A stretch of DNA of 64,000 nucleotides from NCBI RefSeq assembly GCF_006542275.1, contig NZ_CP041217.1:3147501-3211500 (forward strand), written 5' to 3'. The notes beneath the pieces were generated by a model, which saw nothing but the letters and a program-made list of their open reading frames with translations, did not search any database and was not told the DNA's origin. The position numbers and the translations under genes are program-made. Below are positions 26,241-35,494 of the stretch, one piece after another. The DNA comes from Saccharibacillus brassicae. Lineage in GTDB: Bacteria; Bacillota; Bacilli; Paenibacillales; Paenibacillaceae. The stretch's first letter is position 1. Every line of letters starts with the position of its first letter.

Positions 26241-26494
26241 GAAGAGCCTTCCTTTCCCGAAATAAGCGTGGACCGCGCAAAAAAACGGCCTTTGGCGCAT
26301 ACATGTCCTGATGATGTTAAAGGTACGGGATTTTTTCACCGGGAGCAATGAGAAAAAGGGACGAATATAAAGGCATGACGCCAAATAATTCCCAAAATTT
26401 GTAGGAAGAGCGGCGGAAACCGCCGAATGCCGCTGTCAAACGCAAAAAAAAGCGTACAACCGGAAAGTCGCCGCCTCGAAACCGCCAAACAAAA
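26241..26494. other. Intergenic region upstream of the diguanylate cyclase
   Basis: About 250 bp between the cyclase start and the terminator of the OYE-type gene. It should hold the cyclase promoter (minus strand). No convincing gene was seen; the short ORFs here lack ribosome sites. Confidence 0.4.
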
Positions 26495-26530
26495 GAACCC
26501 CGTTCCCGCCGGGCGGCGGGGACGAGGTTC
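26495..26530 (-). terminator. Terminator of the OYE-type oxidoreductase gene
   Basis: The GAACCCCG and GAGGTTC arms enclose CCCGCCGGGCGGCGGG. On the minus strand it is followed by TTCTTTTGTTTGG. Confidence 0.65.
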
Positions 26531-26646
26531 GTGATCAGTCTGGCTATATGGAAGCGCCGGCACGCGGCGTAAACGATTGTCGGTTCGAGAATCTCGAACC
26601 GCACGCTCTTTGTCCGCCTCTGGAGAATGCCGTCGTTATTGTTCGG

Positions 26647-27780
26647 TTACTCGGCCGTTTCGGCTTCGACGACCGGGAACCAGCCCGGCAGGCCGATGAT
26701 CATGCCCCACAGATTGTCCGGCACGACCAGACGGTCCTGATCGGCGGCAGTCAGCGTCAACGCGATGTCGGCTTCCTGGCCGGCTTCGACTTTTTGTACC
26801 CAATCCGGTTCCACGATCAGTTCGCGTCCGAGCGCGACCATGGCCGCGCCAAGCTCGATCGCTTCGACGGCCTGTTCCGGCGTATGGATCGAACCGACGC
26901 CGATCACCGGCGTGCCGGTTGCGGCTTCGACGATCTGTTCCAGACGTGTCCGGTTCAGGTCGCCGCCGCGGCGCGGCTTGGAGTTGTATTCCATCAGCGA
27001 TACGTGCAGGTAGCTGAGATGTTTGCCGCCCAGCGCTTTGAGCAGCGCGAACGTGTGGTCCATCGTCAAGCCGTCTTCTTCCGGCTCTTCCGGCGAGAAG
27101 CGGTAGCCGATGATGAAAGGTTCTTTGGTTGCGGCTGCGGCCGCACGCTGCACTTCGTCGACGACGGCCAGCGGGAACGTCAGGCGGGCTTCGACGCTGC
27201 CGCCCCATTTGTCTTCGCGGCGGTTGGACCAGCCGGAGAAGAACTGCTGGATCAGGTAGCCGTTGGCGCCGTGGATCTCCACGCCGTCGAAGCCTGCGCG
27301 GATCGCAAGCTCGGTCGCGCGGCCGAAGTCCAGTACGATCGATTCGATCTCTTCATGCGTCAGTTCGCGGGACATCGAACCGTCTTTCAGTTCGATCGCG
27401 CTCGGGCCGACGACGTCGCCTTCAGGCACGAGGGCGCGGGGGCCTTGAATACCGGCATGGAAAATTTGCAGGACGGATTTGGCTCCGCCTTTTTTGAGCG
27501 TCGAAGCGAGCTGGGTCAGGCCCGGCAGGTTCGATTCGCCGAAAGCGGCGAATTGGTTCTGGAAGCCGATACCGCCCGGCATAACGTGGGCAACGGCGGT
27601 TACGGCCAGTCCCAGCTTGTTGATGCGGCGCTCGTAGTAGCTCAGCTCGGCGTCGGACACGCTCAGGTCCGGGTTGGACGAAGAGTGGGTCATCGGAGCG
27701 AGCACGATACGGTTTTGCAGCTTGATGCCGTCGTGCAGTTCCACGCTGTCGAACAGCTTGGCGAATTTGGCGTTGGTCAT
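26647..27780 (-). CDS. Old yellow enzyme-type NADH:flavin oxidoreductase
   Basis: 377 residues, an (alpha/beta)8 FMN enzyme. Family segments are LQNRIVLAPMTHSSSNPD at the start, QIFHAGIQGPRA, the substrate-binding region DGVEIHGANGYLIQQFFSGW with SNRREDKWGG, and the phosphate loop around VGSIHTPEQAVEAIELGAAMVALGR (read in pieces). It reduces activated alkenes or related electrophiles with NAD(P)H; the physiological substrate is unknown. It is a single-gene unit with a very good promoter. Confidence 0.9.
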   Translation of the reverse strand: MTNAKFAKLFDSVELHDGIKLQNRIVLAPMTHSSSNPDLSVSDAELSYYERRINKLGLAVTAVAHVMPGGIGFQNQFAAFGESNLPGLTQLASTLKKGGAKSVLQIFHAGIQGPRALVPEGDVVGPSAIELKDGSMSRELTHEEIESIVLDFGRATELAIRAGFDGVEIHGANGYLIQQFFSGWSNRREDKWGGSVEARLTFPLAVVDEVQRAAAAATKEPFIIGYRFSPEEPEEDGLTMDHTFALLKALGGKHLSYLHVSLMEYNSKPRRGGDLNRTRLEQIVEAATGTPVIGVGSIHTPEQAVEAIELGAAMVALGRELIVEPDWVQKVEAGQEADIALTLTAADQDRLVVPDNLWGMIIGLPGWFPVVEAETAE

Positions 27781-27836
27781 AGGGGAAGTTCCTCCTCATA
27801 GTCGATGATGCACGTTTATTAAAAACACATAAGTAT

Positions 27837-27865
27837 ATTATAGTAAGAAGATAAGCGTATTTCAA
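27837..27865 (-). promoter_or_regulatory. Strong sigma-A promoter of the OYE-type gene
   Basis: On the minus strand TTGAAA (27865-27860) and TATAAT (27842-27837) lie exactly 17 bp apart, about 60 nt before the ATG at 27780. Confidence 0.85.
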
Positions 27866-28228
27866 CGTTTCGGAGAAAAATATTTTTTATTATTTAATCG
27901 TGTAAAATTTAAATCAAAATAAAGCGGTTTTTCGATCTTGAGAAGCGTTCGTGTTTCCAGTTGAGCCAACCTTTCCCTTCGAAAATCGTTCACGATCGTC
28001 GACCAACCGTTCAAGAGCAGGGCCGAAAGGGTTTCCGTGTAATATCGGCTTCTTTTCTTGTTCGGATTTCCTTTTTAAAAAGAAGACGGTCGGACGACCT
28101 CATCATTCCGGCAAAAAACGGGTAAAAGCAGGCAGGATGTTTTGCGGAACGAGCGATTTGGGTATCCAACTTACATAGCTTGTCACTTTGTACGATGCTT
28201 CGGGATCATGAAGCTTTTTTATATGATT

Positions 28229-28295
28229 CATTAAAATTTTTAATGCTCAGGCATGGTCAAGGGTTAATGGGTCATGTAAAATGAATTAAAAATTC
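28229..28295 (+). promoter_or_regulatory. Promoter and palindromes upstream of the glutamine-type transporter
   Basis: TGGTCA (28254-28259), 17 bp, then an extended TG-T-AAAAT -10 (28277-28282). A perfect palindrome CATTAAAATTTTTAATG (28229-28245) lies just upstream and GAATTAAAAATTC (28283-28295) just downstream of the -10. Both are candidate operator half-sites for nitrogen or amino-acid control. The rest of the 27781-28325 gap holds no recognised gene. Confidence 0.5.
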
Positions 28296-28325
28296 AAAAG
28301 CCGCGTACAGCGACTGGAGGAACCT

Positions 28326-29798
28326 ATGCGTATACAGAAAAAAGTGACGGGGTTTTTGGTTTTATTGGTATTCTTTTTCTCATTCATGGGAAGTTTGGTG
28401 CCGTCGGCCCAGGCCGCGGAAGCGAACAAAACGTACACCATCGCGACGGATACGACTTTTCCGCCGTTCGAGTATCAAGACGCAAGCGGCAATTACGTAG
28501 GGATCGACCTGGATTTGCTTAAAGCGATCGCCGAGGATCAGGGCTTCAAGTACCGCCTGCAGCCTCTTGGGTTCAACGCGGCGGTTCAGGCGCTTCAGTC
28601 CGGCAACGTGGACGGCGTCATCGCCGGCATGAGCATCACGGACGAGCGCAAGCAGACGTTCGATTTCTCGGATTCGTATTTCGAATCGGGTCCGATCATG
28701 GGCGTCGATGCCAAGAACACGGCGATCATGTCCTATGAAGACCTGCGCGGACTGCGCGTAGCGGTCAAGACCGGTACGGAAGGCGCGACTTTCGCCGAAT
28801 CGATCAAAGACCAGTACGGGTTCAGCATCGTGACGTTCGACGACTCGCCCCAACTGATCGAGGAAGTCAAAGCGGGCGGTTCGGCTGCCTACTTCGAAGA
28901 CTATCCGGTCGTCGCTTACGGGATCGCCCAGGGCAACGGCATGAAGATGCCTCTGCCCAAAGAAAAAGGCGGTTCGTACGGCTTTGCCGTCAACAAAGGG
29001 CAAGATGCCGAACTGCTCAAGATGTTCAATACCGGATTGGCCAATCTCAAAGAGAGCGGCAAGTACAACGAGATCGTAGCCGGTTACCTGGGCGAGTCGT
29101 TTGCGTCCGAAGGCGGCGAAATCGAAATTGCCGCGACCGAGCAGATGAGCGGCTTCGAGTTGATCGGCGCTTCGATGCCCGCTTTCCTCAAAGGAATGGG
29201 GCTCACGCTGTATTACACGATCGTGTCGCTGTTCTTCGCCTTCATTCTGGGCCTGATCTTCGGTTCCATGAAAGTCGGTCACAACAAACTGCTGCGCGGG
29301 GTCGCCACGGTGTTCGTCGATATTTTCCGCGGCATCCCGCTGTTGATTCTGGCCTTCTTCATCTACTTCGCGATTCCGCAGGCACTCGGCTTCACGATGC
29401 CGATCTGGACAGCCGCGATTCTGGCCTTGTCGCTTAATGCGGGAGCTTACGTGACCGAGATCATTCGCGGCGGCATTCAGTCGATCGACAAAGGCCAGAT
29501 GGAAGCGGCCCGTTCGCTCGGCGTGCCTTACCGCACCGCGATGCGCAAAATCATTATGCCGCAGGCGGTCAAAGTCATGATTCCGTCCTTCATCAATCAG
29601 ATGGTAATCACGCTCAAAGACACGTCGATCATGTCCATTATCGGTCTGGTCGAACTGACCCAATCGGGTAAATTGGTCGTCGCGAGTACGTATCGGTCGT
29701 TCGAAGTCTGGTTGACCATCGGTATCATGTACCTGATCGTCATCACCATTCTTACGAAGATTGCGGATCGTCTCGAAAGGAGAGTAAGCCGTGGATAA
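28326..29798 (+). CDS. Polar amino acid ABC transporter, fused substrate-binding protein and permease
   Basis: 490 residues. Signal peptide (about 1-30), then a family 3 solute-binding domain (about 35-265, beginning [18 protein letters not shown]), then a membrane permease domain (about 280-485) with the amino-acid type loop [22 protein letters not shown] (read in pieces). Binding protein and permease are fused, as in GlnP-type systems of Gram-positive bacteria. Glutamine or another polar amino acid is the likely cargo. The ATPase gene overlaps its end by 8 bp. Confidence 0.93.
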   Translation: MRIQKKVTGFLVLLVFFFSFMGSLVPSAQAAEANKTYTIATDTTFPPFEYQDASGNYVGIDLDLLKAIAEDQGFKYRLQPLGFNAAVQALQSGNVDGVIAGMSITDERKQTFDFSDSYFESGPIMGVDAKNTAIMSYEDLRGLRVAVKTGTEGATFAESIKDQYGFSIVTFDDSPQLIEEVKAGGSAAYFEDYPVVAYGIAQGNGMKMPLPKEKGGSYGFAVNKGQDAELLKMFNTGLANLKESGKYNEIVAGYLGESFASEGGEIEIAATEQMSGFELIGASMPAFLKGMGLTLYYTIVSLFFAFILGLIFGSMKVGHNKLLRGVATVFVDIFRGIPLLILAFFIYFAIPQALGFTMPIWTAAILALSLNAGAYVTEIIRGGIQSIDKGQMEAARSLGVPYRTAMRKIIMPQAVKVMIPSFINQMVITLKDTSIMSIIGLVELTQSGKLVVASTYRSFEVWLTIGIMYLIVITILTKIADRLERRVSRG

Positions 29799-30519
29799 GA
29801 TCAAAGTGACCGGCCTCAAGAAAAGCTTTGGCAGCAACGAAGTGCTCAAAGGCATCGATATGGAAGTGCGCGAAGGCGAAGTGGTGTGTGTCATCGGCCC
29901 TTCCGGTTCCGGCAAAAGCACGTTCCTGCGCTGTCTCAACCTGTTGGAAGAGATCAACGGAGGCAAAGTGATCGTCGACGATCACGACCTCAGCGACAAA
30001 AGCTCGGATATCAACAAAATCCGTGAAAATATTGGCATGGTATTCCAGCATTTCAATCTGTTCCCGCATATGAGCGTCATGCAGAACATCATGTTCGCGC
30101 CGACCGAGCTCAAAAAGCAGAGCAAAGAAGAAGCGCGCAAACAGGCATTGACCCTGCTGGACCGCGTCGGCTTGTCCGACAAGGCGGACGCTTATCCGGC
30201 GTCCTTGTCGGGTGGGCAGAAGCAGCGCGTGGCGATTGCCCGGGCGCTCGCGATGAACCCGGACGTCATGCTGTTCGACGAACCGACTTCCGCGCTTGAC
30301 CCGGAAATGGTCGGCGAAGTGCTCGGCGTCATGCAGGATCTGGCGCGCGAAGGCATGACGATGGTCATCGTCACGCACGAAATGGGCTTTGCCCGCGAAG
30401 TGGGCAACCGCGTCATCTTCATGGACGGCGGCTACATCGTGGAAGAAGGCACGCCGGAAGAAGTGTTCGGCAATCCGAAGCACGAGCGGACGATCAGTTT
30501 TCTGGAGAAGGTGCTGTAA
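29791..30519 (+). CDS. Polar amino acid ABC transporter ATP-binding protein (GlnQ type)
   Basis: 242 residues, GTG start with AAAGGAGAG. Walker [11 protein letters not shown]-loop [11 protein letters not shown], signature [15 protein letters not shown], Walker [15 protein letters not shown] and the switch histidine VTHEMGFA are all intact. It powers the fused transporter encoded just upstream. Confidence 0.95.
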   Translation: MDKIKVTGLKKSFGSNEVLKGIDMEVREGEVVCVIGPSGSGKSTFLRCLNLLEEINGGKVIVDDHDLSDKSSDINKIRENIGMVFQHFNLFPHMSVMQNIMFAPTELKKQSKEEARKQALTLLDRVGLSDKADAYPASLSGGQKQRVAIARALAMNPDVMLFDEPTSALDPEMVGEVLGVMQDLAREGMTMVIVTHEMGFAREVGNRVIFMDGGYIVEEGTPEEVFGNPKHERTISFLEKVL

Positions 30520-30556
30520 CCGCCCGCCCGTCTTCCGCAGCCGTTCGGCTTATGCC

Positions 30557-30592
30557 AAAAAGGACGATCCGTTATCGGATCGTCCTTTTTTT
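30557..30592 (+). terminator. Terminator of the glutamine-type transporter operon
   Basis: AAAGGACGATCCG-TTAT-CGGATCGTCCTTT hairpin followed by a T7 run. Confidence 0.9.
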
Positions 30593-30666
30593 GTGTGCGT
30601 GATTTGCTGTAGAGGCTGGAGGCTTGGGCCTCGAAGCGGGCCGCCGTCGCCGGGCCGGGGCTGCCT

Positions 30667-31389
30667 TTATCCCGATTTCCGGGGCTTCGCCTTATACCGT
30701 TTGCCCTGCGGATGCCGGCCGTCGAGGCGGGACTTTTTGCGCAGGCGGCGATAAAGGAAGCGGATCAGGTTCATCGACCAGTCGGGCATCGGGAAAGCGC
30801 GTTTGGGCATGAGCGGCTTATATAGCTTGAAATACGCTTTTTTGAGGTCTTTCCACATGATGCACGGGCCTTCCTGCAAAAAGTCGGAGATGTCCACGAC
30901 CAGGCCGCGGCCGTCTTTGAGCATGACGTTTTTGCCGTGCACGTCTTTGGGATTAAGGCCGCGCGAGCGCGCGTAGTCCAGCGCTTTGTCGACGTCGCGG
31001 ACCGCTTTCTCCGGAATTCGGGTACCGTCGCGCAGGCAGTTATAGAATGTCTTGCCTTCGAGCTTCTTGAGGACGAGGTAGCCATGTTCGCCGTGCACGT
31101 CCGCCGCGTACAGCGTCGAATAAGCGGGGTGCTGCCCCAGCTTCTCGTATACGTCGCATTCTTCCTGCCAGCCAGGGCGGCCCGGCGCATAGATCTTGAC
31201 GACTTTGCCGGGCAGCATCGGGTGTTCGAAGACGGCCGCGTAATTGCCCGCTCCAAGCACCGTCCAACCCGAAGGCGCATGGTGCACCACGACCGGATTA
31301 AAAGGATCGACGCTCTCCAGACGCACATCCGGCAGCAGGGTATCTTCAATCAGGCGGATCGAGGGTTCTTGCTCGCCGCTGTAGATCAT
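30667..31389 (-). CDS. Protein kinase-like protein
   Basis: About 240 residues from the ATG at 31389 (GGAG 8 nt upstream); the GTG at 31398 overlaps the ribosome site. A compact kinase fold is visible: a glycine-containing loop LGAGNYAAVF, the ATP-binding lysine in KVVKIY, the catalytic-loop-like NPKDVHGKNVML and the metal-binding VVDISDF in place of DFG. The C-terminus is very basic. The HxD motif is changed to DVHGKN, as in small bacterial RIO/Kae1-like kinases. Whether it phosphorylates protein or a small molecule is unknown. Confidence 0.65.
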   Translation of the reverse strand: MIYSGEQEPSIRLIEDTLLPDVRLESVDPFNPVVVHHAPSGWTVLGAGNYAAVFEHPMLPGKVVKIYAPGRPGWQEECDVYEKLGQHPAYSTLYAADVHGEHGYLVLKKLEGKTFYNCLRDGTRIPEKAVRDVDKALDYARSRGLNPKDVHGKNVMLKDGRGLVVDISDFLQEGPCIMWKDLKKAYFKLYKPLMPKRAFPMPDWSMNLIRFLYRRLRKKSRLDGRHPQGKRYKAKPRKSG

Positions 31390-31567
31390 AACGTTCACTC
31401 CTTGAAGGAAATGGCGATGACGCCCGCCTGGCGTTTTTTCCTATCATAGTCCCCCGGACGGTCGGTGGCAACGGTCTTGAGACCGAGGAGACCGGGCCGC
31501 GAATGGATTTTTCGAAAAGCGTTTGGTAGATTAGAGAAGACACGACACAGACTAGGGGACTTGGCGA

Positions 31568-32074
31568 ATGAACATCGAACATGTGGAGATCAGGAAAGCC
31601 CGAAGCGCCGACCGAGAACTGTTCGAACGGCTGTGGCAGTTGTATTTGTACGATTTTAGCGAATTTACCGGCATGAGCGTTCGCCCCGACGGGACGTACC
31701 CTTATTTCGCGGAGTTCGAGCTGTATTGGAAAAAGTGGGGCGGCAACTGCGCGTACCTCATTCTCGCGGACGGGCAAATTGCGGGCTTCGCGATGGTCCA
31801 CGAATTTTGGGAGAACGAAGCGGCTTACCTGGCGCAGTTCTTCGTGATGCGCAAATACCGCCGCACGGGCGTCGGCAGCCGCGCTGCCCGGCTCGTGTTC
31901 GAGACGAAGGCCGGCCGCTGGGGGCTGCACCAACTGGCGAACAATATTCCGGCCCAGCGTTTCTGGGACCGGGTGATCTTCGATCTGACCGGCGCGCCTG
32001 CGCTGATCGAGCAGATGGAAGAAGACCGGCGGTTCCAGCTGTTCGAGCTGAAGCCGGGCCGCGAACCCAATTGA
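31568..32074 (+). CDS. GNAT-family N-acetyltransferase
   Basis: 168 residues of the GCN5-related fold: beta strand AYLILADGQIAGFAMV, then AAYLAQFFVMRKYRRTGVGSRAARLVFE (read in pieces) with the acetyl-CoA pyrophosphate loop RKYRRTGVGS, and the late segment NIPAQRFWDRV. A monocistronic gene ended by a strong terminator. The acetyl acceptor cannot be told from sequence. Confidence 0.88.
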   Translation: MNIEHVEIRKARSADRELFERLWQLYLYDFSEFTGMSVRPDGTYPYFAEFELYWKKWGGNCAYLILADGQIAGFAMVHEFWENEAAYLAQFFVMRKYRRTGVGSRAARLVFETKAGRWGLHQLANNIPAQRFWDRVIFDLTGAPALIEQMEEDRRFQLFELKPGREPN

Positions 32075-32081
32075 ACAAGCA

Positions 32082-32120
32082 AAAGACCCGGGCCGTTTCG
32101 GCGCCGGGTCTTTCGTTTGT
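32082..32120. terminator. Bidirectional terminator between the acetyltransferase and the GH13 gene
   Basis: AAAGACCCGG and CCGGGTCTTT arms around a 12-nt loop, with T-rich flank on the plus strand and A/T-rich flank on the other. Confidence 0.75.
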
Positions 32121-32181
32121 TCCATGCCTAAACGTCGCGTTCGGGCATGACGCGGGCCGCCAAGGCCGCCCGCTCCGTTCG

Positions 32182-33954
32182 TTACTGCGCCCGCAGCACC
32201 GTATAACCGTAGGCCGGCAGTTCGATCGTCAGCTTGCCGCTGTTCGCGTCCAGGCTGCCTTCCGACTGCGACTCGGTATCGGCGCCGCCCGCGTACAGCA
32301 CGCTCCACGCTGCGGCTTCGCTTGCGTCCACTTCAATGCTCTGCGCCGATTCCGACGCATTGAGAGCGACGACGAACGTGCCCGCGTCGTCCTGCCGGCG
32401 GTACGCGATCGCGCGGCCGCCTTCTTCGGCGTGCAGCACGTCGAAGCTGCCGGTGCGCAGCGCGCTGTGCTCCAGACGCAGGGCGATCATCTTGCGGTAG
32501 AACGCGTGCAGGTCCAGATCCTGCTTCGACGTCTCCCACTCCATGCATTTGCGGCAGTCCGGGTCCGCGCCGCCGTCGATACCGATCTCGCTGCCGTAGT
32601 AGACGCACGGCGTGCCGGGATACGTCATCTGAATGGCGACGGACAGCTTGAGCTTGTTTTTGTCTCCGCCGGCTACCGTCAGCATGCGCTCCGTGTCATG
32701 GCTGTCGAGCAGGTTGAACGCGGCCTGGCTGACCGGCAGCGGATAGCGCGCCAGCTGCGTCGCGAGCGAATGGGAGAATTTGAGCGCGTCCGTCTGACCG
32801 AGCGCAACGAAGTTTCGAACCGCGTACGTAAACGGATAGTTCATCGCGGAGTCGAACTGGTCGCCCTGCAGCCACGGCGTCGCTTCGTGCCACAGTTCGC
32901 CCAGAATGTACGCTTCCGGATTGGCTTCCTTGACGACGCTGCGGAATTCGCGCCAGAACTTGTGGTCCACTTCGTCCGCCACGTCGAGCCGCCAGCCGTC
33001 GAAGCCGATCTCGCCGATCCAGTAGCGGGCCGCTTCGAGCAGATACTTTTTGACTTCCGGGTGGCCCGTGTTGAACTTCGGCATGTTCGGCTCGAAGCTG
33101 AACGTCTCGTACGTCGGGATGCCGTCCTTGACGTCGATCGGGAATTCGCGGACGTGGAACCAGTCTTTGTACTGCGATTGTTCGCCTTTTTCCTTCACGT
33201 CGACGAACGGCTTGAACGTTTTGCCCGAATGGTTGAACACGGCGTCGAGCAGCACGCGGATACCGCGGCCGTGGCATTCCGCAATCAGCTTCTTCAGCGT
33301 GTCGATATCGCCGAAATGCGGATCGAGCTGCATATAGTCTTCGGTATCGTATTTGTGGTTGCTCGGCGCTTTGAAGATCGGGGTAAAATAGATCGCGTTG
33401 ACGCCGAGATCCGCGATGTAGTCCAGATGTTGGCGCACGCCTTCCAGGTCGCCGCCGAAGAAGCTGTCCACTTCCGGCTTGCCGCCCCACGGCTGCACGT
33501 TCTCCGGATCGCGGGATTTGTCGCCGTTCGCGAAACGCTCGGGGAAGATCTGGTAAAAGACAGCGTTTTTGGCCCAGTCCGGCGTTTGCAAAATGTCTTC
33601 CGGATTGATGTAGGCGATCTCGTAGAAATCGTCGGACGTCTCGCGCTCCGTATGGTGGAAGCCGTCTTCGTTCATCCAGACTTGTTGCGTTCCGCTTTCC
33701 AGCCGGAAACCGTATTTGAGACGGCGATAAGGCGGCTTGATCTCGCATTCCCAATAATCGAACAGAGCGTCGGACGCAAATAGGCGCATGGACGTCTCTT
33801 CGCGGGTACGGTCCCACGCATATTTGTCTCCGCCGATCACGAATACGCGCTCCACGTCTTTTTTCTTCGTGCGAATCCGCAGGTGGATCGTCTCGTTGTC
33901 CACAGTATAGGCCCAGTTCAGCTTCGGCCGGTGCTCAATCGCTTCAAGCAGCAT
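32182..33954 (-). CDS. GH13 neopullulanase/cyclomaltodextrinase-type enzyme
   Basis: 590 residues from the ATG at 33954, which has AAGGGGG 7 nt upstream; earlier ATGs lack this. An N-terminal CBM34-like domain (about 1-125) marks the neopullulanase, cyclomaltodextrinase and maltogenic amylase group. The four GH13 regions are present: LDAVFNHSG, GWRLDVADEV (nucleophile Asp), LGELWHEA (acid Glu) and NLLDSHDTERM. No signal peptide, so it is intracellular and degrades imported cyclodextrins or maltodextrins. The product fits metabolically with the GH65 phosphorylase 9 kb away. Confidence 0.92.
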   Translation of the reverse strand: MLLEAIEHRPKLNWAYTVDNETIHLRIRTKKKDVERVFVIGGDKYAWDRTREETSMRLFASDALFDYWECEIKPPYRRLKYGFRLESGTQQVWMNEDGFHHTERETSDDFYEIAYINPEDILQTPDWAKNAVFYQIFPERFANGDKSRDPENVQPWGGKPEVDSFFGGDLEGVRQHLDYIADLGVNAIYFTPIFKAPSNHKYDTEDYMQLDPHFGDIDTLKKLIAECHGRGIRVLLDAVFNHSGKTFKPFVDVKEKGEQSQYKDWFHVREFPIDVKDGIPTYETFSFEPNMPKFNTGHPEVKKYLLEAARYWIGEIGFDGWRLDVADEVDHKFWREFRSVVKEANPEAYILGELWHEATPWLQGDQFDSAMNYPFTYAVRNFVALGQTDALKFSHSLATQLARYPLPVSQAAFNLLDSHDTERMLTVAGGDKNKLKLSVAIQMTYPGTPCVYYGSEIGIDGGADPDCRKCMEWETSKQDLDLHAFYRKMIALRLEHSALRTGSFDVLHAEEGGRAIAYRRQDDAGTFVVALNASESAQSIEVDASEAAAWSVLYAGGADTESQSEGSLDANSGKLTIELPAYGYTVLRAQ

Positions 33955-34075
33955 CGGTTTTCCCCCTTGAGTGTTGGAATGGTGGCGTTCGGTAAACCTT
34001 TTTCGGTCCTGGACCGACAAGATTGGTATACCCGCGAACGGGGAAGCGAGAAACAGACAAAAAGTGGGCAGCGGC

Positions 34076-34118
34076 AAAAACGGCCTTTTACCGGGGTTCT
34101 GTCCGGGAAAAGGCCGTT
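34076..34118 (-). terminator. Terminator downstream of the 34.2-kb zinc-ribbon gene
   Basis: The AACGGCCTTTT and AAAAGGCCGTT arms enclose a 17-nt loop; on the minus strand a T5 run follows. Confidence 0.7.
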
Positions 34119-34161
34119 GATAAAAGTTGGGAAAAAGTTCCACGTGAAGCATCCTCTTCGG

Positions 34162-34548
34162 TCAGAGCGGCATCAGGTCGCGATTTTTGGCCGATTTGCG
34201 GCATTCTTTGCAGAGGCCGACCAGGCTGCCGTAATCGTCGACGTAGAAGCCGACCGGACCGTTCTTCTTGTGGCAGCGGGAACACGCCTGCGGCCGGGCT
34301 TCCGGGCTTTTGGGAACAAAAGCGCGGACCTCCCCGCCCGCGACCGAACGTTTGGGCTTGCAAAGATCCGCTTCGACGGGCTTGGCCGGAACGGACACGG
34401 TTTTGAGCTTGCGGCGGCGGGCGGCGGCGAGATCGACGATATTGCCGGAAGACCGGCGGCGGCTGCGCGCGGAGCGCAGCAGCAGGCCGGTGACGCTGCC
34501 GGCGAGCAGGGCGGCTCCAAGCATCCAAAAGACGGCGACAGGAATCAT
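34162..34548 (-). CDS. Small membrane-anchored protein with a C-terminal CxxC-CxxC zinc-ribbon-like motif
   Basis: 128 residues from the ATG at 34548 (GGAGGG 8 nt upstream). One N-terminal membrane helix (MIPVAVFWMLGAALLAGSV), a basic linker, then a C-terminal motif ACSRCHKKNGPVGFY...LCKECRK with two CxxC pairs that could bind zinc. No family was recognised. It stands alone, with a terminator downstream. Confidence 0.65.
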   Translation of the reverse strand: MIPVAVFWMLGAALLAGSVTGLLLRSARSRRRSSGNIVDLAAARRRKLKTVSVPAKPVEADLCKPKRSVAGGEVRAFVPKSPEARPQACSRCHKKNGPVGFYVDDYGSLVGLCKECRKSAKNRDLMPL

Positions 34549-34816
34549 GGCGGGTTCCCTCCTCAATGATGGATGGTCAGGCTATAGGGTTCAGGGAATA
34601 AGGCGGCGAGATGAAGCGGAAGCGGGCGTCATAAACAATACTCTTCATTACCCCTGCGCAAGGCGGGCAGAAACGGGCTTTTTTACCAAAAAACAGATTA
34701 TGGAAAAAGCGCGAATGTGCCTGAATACGCAAATGCTGGTATCATGGACGCAGGACGGACGCCGGCGGCGGAATGCGCGCGGCGGCCCAAGCGATCGAAG
34801 GGGGAGGACTTGAGAA

Positions 34817-35494
34817 GTGACCAAAAAAACGGTGCTGTATATCGAAGACGAACGGCAGATCGGCGAGTGGGTCGTGCGCAATCTGGAAGAACGGGGCTAC
34901 GGCGTCGTCTGGCTCGAAAGCGGGGACGGGGCGTCCGCCGCCGCGGGAGACTGCGACGCGGCGGTGCTGGACATCATGCTGCCCGGCCTGGACGGATTCA
35001 CGGTCGGCCAGCGGCTCAAGCGCGATCATCCGTCGCTGCCGGTCATGATGCTGTCGGCGCGGACGTCGATCGACGACAAACTTGAGGCGCTGCGTTTTGC
35101 CGACGATTATCTGACCAAGCCGTTTCATCCGGACGAATTGGCCGCCCGCATCGAAGTGATGCTGCGCCGCAGCGCGCCGGCCGAGCCGGAAGCGAGAGCG
35201 ATCGGGCATCTGCTCGTATACGAACGCGAGAGCCGGATCGTCGACGCGCAGAGCGGTGAAGAGATCGCGCTGACCGGCAAGCAGTTTCATATCTTCATGT
35301 ATTTCCTGCGCCATCTCGGCCAGATTCTGACGAAGGAACAGATCTACGAAGCGGTATGGGGCGAACCGTATCTCGACGGAGACAAGACGCTGATGGTCCA
35401 TATCCGGTATTTGCGCGAGAAAATCGAAATCGATCCCGGCAGTCCGGCGATCGTCGAGACGGTCCGGGGCATCGGTTACCGGGTGAGAGGATGA
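34817..35494 (+). CDS. OmpR/PhoB-family response regulator
   Basis: 225 residues. The receiver domain has its phospho-acceptor in DAAVLDIMLPGLDG, and the switch and lysine segment is DYLTKPFHPDELAAR. The C-terminal winged helix (about 125-222) includes LTGKQFHIFMYFLRHLGQIL and VRGIGYRVRG. GTG start with a GGGAGG site about 12 nt away. It overlaps the histidine kinase gene by 4 bp and the pair lies directly upstream of an ABC-2 exporter, a typical antibiotic-sensing layout. Confidence 0.93.
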   Translation: MTKKTVLYIEDERQIGEWVVRNLEERGYGVVWLESGDGASAAAGDCDAAVLDIMLPGLDGFTVGQRLKRDHPSLPVMMLSARTSIDDKLEALRFADDYLTKPFHPDELAARIEVMLRRSAPAEPEARAIGHLLVYERESRIVDAQSGEEIALTGKQFHIFMYFLRHLGQILTKEQIYEAVWGEPYLDGDKTLMVHIRYLREKIEIDPGSPAIVETVRGIGYRVRG

